This document shows positions 51,623 through 56,806 of a DNA stretch of 56,806 bases, piece by piece. The position numbers and the translations under genes were made by a program. The stretch spans positions 1 to 56,806 of the forward strand of contig JAVEZQ010000012.1 in assembly GCA_034002905.1 (NCBI GenBank), given 5' to 3'. Source of the DNA: UBA8914 sp034002905 (lineage in GTDB: Bacteria > Pseudomonadota > Alphaproteobacteria > UBA9219). How positions within the stretch are numbered: the first letter of the stretch is position 1; each line of letters opens with the position of its first letter. Below the pieces are notes generated by a model. The model was given only the letters and a program-made list of their open reading frames with translations, had not been told where the DNA came from and searched no databases.

Positions 51623-52924
51623 ATGCCACAGACAGCCTCCCTCTTCGACAATACACAGAACAGACCTCTACCGGACAGGCTGAGGCCAGCACGTTTGGGC
51701 GAGGTTATTGGTCAGGATCATTTGCTCGCCGAGGAGGCCCCCATTGGCCAGATGGTCAAAGCCGGACGATTGAACTCGCTTGTTCTCTGGGGCCCGCCGG
51801 GCTGCGGGAAAACGACGATAGCCCGCCTTTTGGCCAAGGAAGTTGATCTCTACTTTGAACCCCTTTCAGCGGTAGCTGCCGGCGTTGCCGATCTGAGGAA
51901 AGTGTTCGATGAAGCAATCCAACGGTGGGAGCAGGGGAAGGGGACGCTCCTTTTTGTGGACGAGATTCATCGCTTTAATCGGGCGCAGCAGGATGTCCTT
52001 CTGCCTTATATCGAGGATGGCACTGTTGTGCTGGTCGGTGCGACGACAGAGAATCCCTCTTTTGAACTCAATGGTGCTTTGCTGTCTCGTCTGAGAGTTT
52101 TCACGCTTAACCGCTTGTCGGATGAGAGTTTGTCACGGCTGATTAAACGTGCCGAAGAACTGGAAGACAAGCGCTTGCCGCTCACGCCGGAAGCGCGTAG
52201 ATCTTTGCTCGCCATGGCGGATGGCGACGGGCGCTATGCGCTTGTGCTTGCCGAGTCCCTGTTTCAGTCTTTTATAAAAGTACCGCTCGACGTTGAGGCC
52301 TTGACCAAATTTGTGCAAAAGAGGCCGCCGCTTTATGACAAAGCGCAAGAGGGGCATTACAACCTGATCAGCGCCCTGCATAAGTCATTGCGTGGCTCCG
52401 ATTGTGATGCAGCGCTGTATTGGTTTGCGCGCATGTTGGATGGTGGCGAAGATCCCAAATATATCGCACGGCGTTTGCTGCGTTTTGCTGCCGAGGATGT
52501 TGGCCTTGCCGATCCGCAGGCGATGTCGCTTGCGCTTGCAGCATGGCAAAGTTACGAGCGTTTAGGCAGTCCTGAGGGTGAACTCGCCCTTGCCGAAGCT
52601 GTTGTGTATCTCGCCACGGCACCCAAGTCGAATGCCGTTTATATGGCCAAAAAGGCCGCAGAAATGGCTTCTTCCCGTTATGGTTCGATGATGCCGCCCA
52701 AGCATATTCTCAATGCACCGACATCGATGATGCGCGAGATGGGTTATGGCGCAGGTTATGCCTATGATCACGATGAAAAGGACGGCTTTTCCGGCCAGAA
52801 CTATTTTCCCGATGGTATGCAGCGGCAGTGCTTTTACAAGCCTGTCGAACGCGGCTTCGAAAGGGAAATCAGAAAGCGTCTGGATTATTGGGCAGGCCTG
52901 CGCGAGCAAAAATCAAAGAAATAA
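51623..52924 (+). CDS. rarA: Replication-associated recombination ATPase RarA (MgsA)
   Basis: 433 residues, an AAA+ ATPase related to clamp loaders that acts at stalled replication forks. The N-terminal RPARLGEVIGQDHLLAEEAP, Walker A GPPGCGKTT, Walker B LLFVDEIHRFNRAQQD, sensor 1 GATTENPSFELN and the C-terminal AMSLALAAWQSYERLGSPEG and PSRYGSMMPPKH-like region SSRYGSMMPPKHIL are seen. Converges with the chemotaxis receptor gene, 25 bases between the stops. Confidence 0.95.
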   Translation: MPQTASLFDNTQNRPLPDRLRPARLGEVIGQDHLLAEEAPIGQMVKAGRLNSLVLWGPPGCGKTTIARLLAKEVDLYFEPLSAVAAGVADLRKVFDEAIQRWEQGKGTLLFVDEIHRFNRAQQDVLLPYIEDGTVVLVGATTENPSFELNGALLSRLRVFTLNRLSDESLSRLIKRAEELEDKRLPLTPEARRSLLAMADGDGRYALVLAESLFQSFIKVPLDVEALTKFVQKRPPLYDKAQEGHYNLISALHKSLRGSDCDAALYWFARMLDGGEDPKYIARRLLRFAAEDVGLADPQAMSLALAAWQSYERLGSPEGELALAEAVVYLATAPKSNAVYMAKKAAEMASSRYGSMMPPKHILNAPTSMMREMGYGAGYAYDHDEKDGFSGQNYFPDGMQRQCFYKPVERGFEREIRKRLDYWAGLREQKSKK

Positions 52925-52936
52925 TTGCTCGCGCAG
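52898..52936. terminator. Perfect 12-base inverted repeat between rarA and the MCP gene
   Basis: CTGCGCGAGCAA at 52898-52909 and TTGCTCGCGCAG at 52925-52936 form a stem around 15 bases. It spans the rarA stop and lies between two convergent genes, as two-way terminators do; there is no strong T-run, so the call is tentative. Confidence 0.55.
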
Positions 52937-52949
52937 TATGACCTGTGTT

Positions 52950-54638
52950 TTATGAGGACCTGACAGTTTCCAGGAACTTGGATATTTCTCCGCGCAAAGA
53001 TTCAGACTGCCTAGAAAGCTCGTTTGCTGCCCCCAAGACCTCTTCTGCTGCGCTGCGGGATTCTTTTGCTGCGTGTGTGACATTGACAATGCTGTTTGAT
53101 ATCTCGTTTGTTCCTGACGAGGCCTGTTGAACATTGTTCGAGATTTCGCGTGTCGCCATATCTTGCTGCCCAAGAGCCGTCGCGATTGTTTTCGTGATTT
53201 GATCAATTTGCTCGATGATGTGGCCAATTGATCGGATCGCAGCTACAGAATCGTTGGATACGGACTGGACAGTGATGATCTTTTTTGAAATCTCTTCGGT
53301 CGCCCGTCCCGTTTGATTGGCGAGATTTTTGACTTCGGAGGCAACAACCGCAAACCCCTTTCCTGCTTCTCCCGCGCGAGCCGCTTCGATGGTCGCATTG
53401 AGGGCGAGGAGGTTGGTCTGCTCGGCAATGTCTTGAATAAGCTTGACGACATCACCAATTTGCGCTGCTGCTTCAGAAAGTGTGGAAACCGTAGTATCAG
53501 TCTTCTTAACCTCTTCAACAGCATGCGCTGCAACGCGTGTCGACTCGGCGATTTGACGATTGATCTCGCTGATCGACGCTGAAAGCTCTTCAGCTGCAGA
53601 TGCAACAGTCTGAACGCTTGCCGAGGCTTCTTCTGTCGCAGCCGCTACGGTTGCCGTTTGCGAGCTTGTTTGTTCTGCCATTTCGGACAGGTTTTTCGAG
53701 CTTGCTTGTAACTCTGTTGAAGCAGAAGCAACAACATTCACGATATGGCCAACGCTCTTTTCAAACCCGTCGGCAAGCTGGTTCATTGTCTTGCGTTTTT
53801 CTTCGGCTGCCCGCTTTTCTGTCTCCGCCTGTTGGGCTTTGAGCTGTTCGACTTGTCGGGCATTCTCCTGAAATACGCGTACAGTCTTGATCATCGCGCC
53901 AATTTCGTCTTTGCGTTCACCTATGTCTATGTTGACGGACAGATCACCATCGGCCAGCCTTTTCATTACTGTGTTGATGTACTTAATCGGCGAGGCGATG
54001 CTGTGTCCGACCATAATAGCTATGATCATGGCCGTGATAATGACGATCAGTGCTATGCCTCCAAGCTTTGTGACTTCGCTCGTAACACTTTTCTGAATGT
54101 GATCGGCATAAATGCCGGTTCCGATGACCCAGCCCCAATCGGGTATGCCCTTGACATATGACATCTTGGGTTTTGCTGTTTCATCTGGTGGCCACTGATA
54201 ACGATATTCGCCTTGATTCTTTTCTTTTACGACATCAATCATATCGGCAAAGATTTTTTTGCCATCGGCGTCTTTAAGATCACGCACATCTGTTCCGACA
54301 AGTTTCGGTGATGTCGGATGCATGAGCATAATGCCATTCAAGTCATTGACCCAATAATAATTGTCGCCATCGTAACGAACGGAGCCGAGTCGTTGCAGAG
54401 CCCTTTTCTTGCCTTCTTCCAATGTGAGCTCTCCGCTCTTGACTCTATCCTGATATTCTTTGGCGAGCGTGGCGGCGATGTCGATGTGCGAGCCTGTTTT
54501 GCTGGCAGCCTCTTTCCATAAAAGTTCAGATATATTCGTTGCGCTCACCAAGAGCATGACGCCCATGCCAATCAACGCAATGAAGACGAGGAAAGAGATT
54601 CGGGTAGAGACTTTTGTGTCGGTCAGAGGGTTTGCCAT
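52950..54638 (-). CDS. Methyl-accepting chemotaxis protein with single Cache domain
   Basis: 562 residues. Membrane helix 1 (about 14-34), a periplasmic single-Cache sensor (YYWVNDLNGIMLMHPTSPKL, GIPDWGWVIGTGIYADHI), helix 2 (about 192-213), a HAMP domain (IASPIKYINTVMKRLADGDL) and a signalling domain with the conserved tip EQTNLLALNATIEAARAGEA. It senses small molecules, often organic acids in this Cache class, and signals to CheA/CheW, which are not in this window. The ligand is not known. Confidence 0.94.
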   Translation of the reverse strand: MANPLTDTKVSTRISFLVFIALIGMGVMLLVSATNISELLWKEAASKTGSHIDIAATLAKEYQDRVKSGELTLEEGKKRALQRLGSVRYDGDNYYWVNDLNGIMLMHPTSPKLVGTDVRDLKDADGKKIFADMIDVVKEKNQGEYRYQWPPDETAKPKMSYVKGIPDWGWVIGTGIYADHIQKSVTSEVTKLGGIALIVIITAMIIAIMVGHSIASPIKYINTVMKRLADGDLSVNIDIGERKDEIGAMIKTVRVFQENARQVEQLKAQQAETEKRAAEEKRKTMNQLADGFEKSVGHIVNVVASASTELQASSKNLSEMAEQTSSQTATVAAATEEASASVQTVASAAEELSASISEINRQIAESTRVAAHAVEEVKKTDTTVSTLSEAAAQIGDVVKLIQDIAEQTNLLALNATIEAARAGEAGKGFAVVASEVKNLANQTGRATEEISKKIITVQSVSNDSVAAIRSIGHIIEQIDQITKTIATALGQQDMATREISNNVQQASSGTNEISNSIVNVTHAAKESRSAAEEVLGAANELSRQSESLRGEISKFLETVRSS

Positions 54639-54884
54639 ATCTAGATACCTATTCTAAGTTGTTCTTGCCGTGGGAGGGTAGGCACTATGCATTGCCCTAG
54701 AGGGGAAAAAGAGTTATGGTTAATATATATGTGAATCGTAGACAGTAAAGAGTTTTCTGGCTGGTTTCTATTGTATGTTGGTCAAGTTGCATTTGTTTTT
54801 GTGTGGTTTTTTGCTACTTTCTCTCAGGGATCTTCTGAGAAAGAAGTTTGTGGAGGTTTAGCCTTTACAAAGTAGAGCTTGATA

Positions 54885-54901
54885 TTTAGAATCATTCTAA
54901 A
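54885..54901 (+). promoter_or_regulatory. Irr-type iron-control element before dps
   Basis: A perfect palindrome, TTTAGAA-TCA-TTCTAAA, 16 bases upstream of the dps start and just before its GGAGG ribosome site. It matches the iron-control element bound by the alphaproteobacterial Fur-family regulator Irr, as described in Bradyrhizobium and relatives. Position downstream of the likely promoter suggests repression. Confidence 0.75.
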
Positions 54902-54916
54902 CAACAGGAGGATGCT

Positions 54917-55405
54917 ATGGCAAAGAAGGTCACAAAAAACAAATCCGGTAAAGGTTCGTTAAACGCGCAAGCCGTGATGGCGAAGCAGTTGGCATTAATC
55001 TTGAGTAATACTTATGTTCTAGCGGTCAAAACGCATGGCTATCACTGGAACGTGATGGGGCCAAGCTTTGGGGCGTTGCACGCTTTGTTTGAAGCACAAT
55101 ATAACGCGCTCATTCTCTCGGCGGATGCCATCGCAGAGCGTATTCGCGCTTTGGGTATGATGCCGGACGGGAGTATGGATTCCTTTCTGCAAAACACGGT
55201 GATCAAAGAAGCGGGAACCAAGCCGCTTTCTGCAAACGCAATGCTCAAGGATCTTCACGCCTCTTATGAGCAACTGCGTGAGCGTCTTGTTGCGACAGAG
55301 GATCTTGCCGATGATATGGATGACCTTGTGACACAGGATATGATAACGCAGCAGTTGAGTGCTAATGACAAAACGATGTGGATGCTCCGCGCCCATGCTG
55401 AGTAA
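54917..55405 (+). CDS. dps: DNA-binding ferritin-like protein Dps
   Basis: 162 residues. Dps forms a 12-mer that oxidises and stores iron and protects DNA. Ferroxidase residues are visible: His43 in YHWNVMGPSFGALH, His55, Glu59 (where Asp is usual) and Glu74. The first 14 residues are Lys-rich (MAKKVTKNKSGKGS), as in Dps proteins that bind DNA through the N-terminus. AGGAGG precedes the ATG. Probably iron-regulated through the palindrome just upstream. Confidence 0.95.
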   Translation: MAKKVTKNKSGKGSLNAQAVMAKQLALILSNTYVLAVKTHGYHWNVMGPSFGALHALFEAQYNALILSADAIAERIRALGMMPDGSMDSFLQNTVIKEAGTKPLSANAMLKDLHASYEQLRERLVATEDLADDMDDLVTQDMITQQLSANDKTMWMLRAHAE

Positions 55406-55418
55406 ACCTTAGAAAAAG

Positions 55419-56495
55419 ATGCCCATGCTGCCTGATTTGGATCGCGATTGCGAAAAGGTCGCTGTTGCCTTGTCGGGCGGCGTGGATAGTGCTGTCGCTG
55501 CAGCGCTTCTCAAGCAGGCCGGTGCAGATCTTGTCGCGATAACCCTGCGCTTGCTGCCTGATGCCGATGTCTCTGATGCTGTACGCGTGGCAGAGCATCT
55601 GGGGATTGAACATCATATCATCGATCTCGTTGAACCCTTTCAAAAAGATATTATAGATCCGTTTGTCGCAAGCTATCTTCGCGGCGAGACTCCTTCGCCT
55701 TGTATTTTGTGTAACAAGTTCATCAAGTTTGGGGCGATGGCCGAAGCGGCCCGTGCTCTTGGCGCGCAGGCTCTTGCGACAGGTCATTACGCACAGCTTA
55801 TCTCAAAAGACGGGGAAATTTCCCTTCATCGAGCGAGCGATCCCGCAAAAGACCAAAGCTATTTTCTCTTTTCTCTTTCGCGGGAACAGTTGGCCTATGC
55901 CCGCTTTCCGTTGGGCGAGATGACAAAGGAAAGCGCGCGCACGCTGGCGCGGGAATGGGCGCTTCCCGTTGCGGAAAAGGGAGATAGTCAGGATATTTGT
56001 TTTGTTCCTGATGGTGATTATGCGTGTCTTGTGCAGCAGCGGGCTGGCGCTGCCGTCACGCCGGGCGAGATCGTCGATCTGTCTGGTCATGTGCTTGGCG
56101 TGCATGAAGGTCTGATCCATTTTACGATTGGTCAGCGCAAAGGGCTTAATCTTGGGATGAGGGCCGGGGATCACAACGACCCGTTTTATGTTCTTCGCCT
56201 TGATCCTGAACAGAACAGAGTGATTGTTGGCCCCCGTGAGGCGTTGGCAAAAGGCGAAGTCTTTTTGCGTGATGTGAATTGGCTTGCGCCGGATGTTGCG
56301 ACGGATGGGATAATGGTCGAGGCGAAATTGCGTTCGACACATACATCTGTTGCGGCGCTTTATCGTCCGCTCGGAGAAGGGCGCTCCATCGTGATACCGC
56401 AAACGCCTCAGTCTGGCATTGCGAAGGGGCAGGCCTGTGTTCTGTATCAGGGCGACAGAGTCCTTGGCGGTGGATGGATCGAAAATTCGGCCTAA
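55419..56495 (+). CDS. mnmA: tRNA-specific 2-thiouridylase MnmA
   Basis: 358 residues. It thiolates U34 of the tRNAs for Lys, Glu and Gln. PP-loop ALSGGVDSAVAA near residue 18, the nucleophile cysteine in SPCILCNKFIKFGAM, ATGHYA, and the second catalytic cysteine in GDSQDICFVPDGDY, then the C-terminal barrel with GLNLGMRAGDHNDPFYVL. Starts ATG at 55419 or 55425, 13 bases after dps. Confidence 0.96.
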   Translation: MPMLPDLDRDCEKVAVALSGGVDSAVAAALLKQAGADLVAITLRLLPDADVSDAVRVAEHLGIEHHIIDLVEPFQKDIIDPFVASYLRGETPSPCILCNKFIKFGAMAEAARALGAQALATGHYAQLISKDGEISLHRASDPAKDQSYFLFSLSREQLAYARFPLGEMTKESARTLAREWALPVAEKGDSQDICFVPDGDYACLVQQRAGAAVTPGEIVDLSGHVLGVHEGLIHFTIGQRKGLNLGMRAGDHNDPFYVLRLDPEQNRVIVGPREALAKGEVFLRDVNWLAPDVATDGIMVEAKLRSTHTSVAALYRPLGEGRSIVIPQTPQSGIAKGQACVLYQGDRVLGGGWIENSA

Positions 56496-56570
56496 AGTGG
56501 TGTTGTGCAGAAAAACTGTAAATATATGTTATATATCAATATGTTATTGTAAAATTTGTGTAGAATTTTC

Positions 56571-56605
56571 AAAAACGCATTTTGAGCTCTTTTTGATGCG
56601 TTTTT
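56571..56605 (+). terminator. Terminator after mnmA
   Basis: AAAAACGCAT at 56571-56580 pairs perfectly with ATGCGTTTTT at 56596-56605; the stem ends in a T-run. It may work in both directions. Confidence 0.85.
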
Positions 56606-56675
56606 GCACGTTTTTAGCGCCTTAACGCGCGTCAAATATACAGGCTTTTTGCAGCCCCATTGCTACGCAAAAGCC

Positions 56676-56704
56676 TTGACTTGAAGCGATAATCTTCCTA
56701 TCTC
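56676..56704 (+). promoter_or_regulatory. Possible promoter of the tRNA-Met gene
   Basis: TTGACT at 56676-56681 and TATCTC at 56699-56704 are 17 bases apart; the tRNA starts 27 bases after the -10. The -10 box is weak. Confidence 0.5.
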
Positions 56705-56730
56705 TCTCTCCTCTCGTTTAACGAGCCGGT

Positions 56731-56805
56731 GGCAGCGTAGCTCAGCGGTAGAGCAGGGGAATCATAATCCCTTGGTCGGGGGTTCAAATCCCTCCGCTGC
56801 TACCA
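56731..56805 (+). tRNA. tRNA-Met (CAT), elongator type
   Basis: A full cloverleaf of 75 bases with encoded CCA. The acceptor arms GGCAGCG and CGCTGCT pair, with a G-U at the first position. The anticodon loop is ATCATAA, giving CAT, and the T loop is GTTCAAATC. The paired first position argues against an initiator tRNA, which has a mismatch there; tRNA-Ile2 (lysidine-modified CAT) is the other possibility. Confidence 0.93.
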
Positions 56806-56806
56806 A

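Overview
The window is a bacterial chromosome segment, most likely from an uncultured or little-studied alphaproteobacterium. This placement is an inference. It rests on the fusA-tuf-rpsJ gene order, the acpS-lepB-rnc-era block, a YdcH-like DUF465 protein, a YejBEF-type peptide transporter, a very long membrane-anchored coiled-coil protein of the TipN style, and a perfect Irr-type iron-control palindrome in front of dps. No rRNA is present, so the order cannot be fixed.

Region 1 (1-12544) is the end of the str operon (fusA 3' part, tuf) followed without a break by the S10 and spc ribosomal protein clusters, rpsJ to rplO, all on the plus strand with short gaps or overlaps. An unrecognised 145-residue gene sits between rplC and rplD by ATGA overlap. 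A clear Rho-independent terminator follows rplO, where alphaproteobacteria normally run on into secY.

Region 2 (12545-41514) is about 29 kb that separates rplO from secY. On the minus strand it holds yejB-yejE-yejF (no yejA nearby), a frameshifted gene of unknown function, a DUF465 protein, a phosphofructokinase of the G/K type, a 2212-residue membrane-anchored coiled-coil protein with internal 171-residue repeats, and mutS. On the plus strand it holds a small P-loop kinase, acpS-lepB-rnc-era, and a complete group 3b-like [NiFe] hydrogenase operon (hydB, hydG, hydD, hydA, a maturation endopeptidase, and a HypA lacking its zinc domain). Next is a minus-strand, AT-richer cassette of unknown function: an XRE-type regulator, a 445-residue protein, and a third gene split by an in-frame TAG. 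A 109-residue orphan precedes secY.

Region 3 (41515-49443) resumes the interrupted operon: secY-adk, then a three-gene signalling module (CheY-like receiver, CheX-like protein, membrane-bound CheA-like kinase), then rpsM-rpsK-rpoA-rplQ behind its own sigma70-type promoter.

Region 4 (49444-56806) holds a small cysteine-rich lipoprotein, a Do-family periplasmic protease, rarA, a Cache-type methyl-accepting chemotaxis protein (minus strand), dps under a probable Irr box, mnmA with a terminator, and an elongator tRNA-Met(CAT).

The items most worth following up are the giant repeat protein, the XRE cassette with its amber codon, the receiver/CheX/kinase module inside the ribosomal protein operon, the extra gene in the S10 operon, and the zinc-less HypA. 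All names come from reading motifs and gene order; no database search was made.
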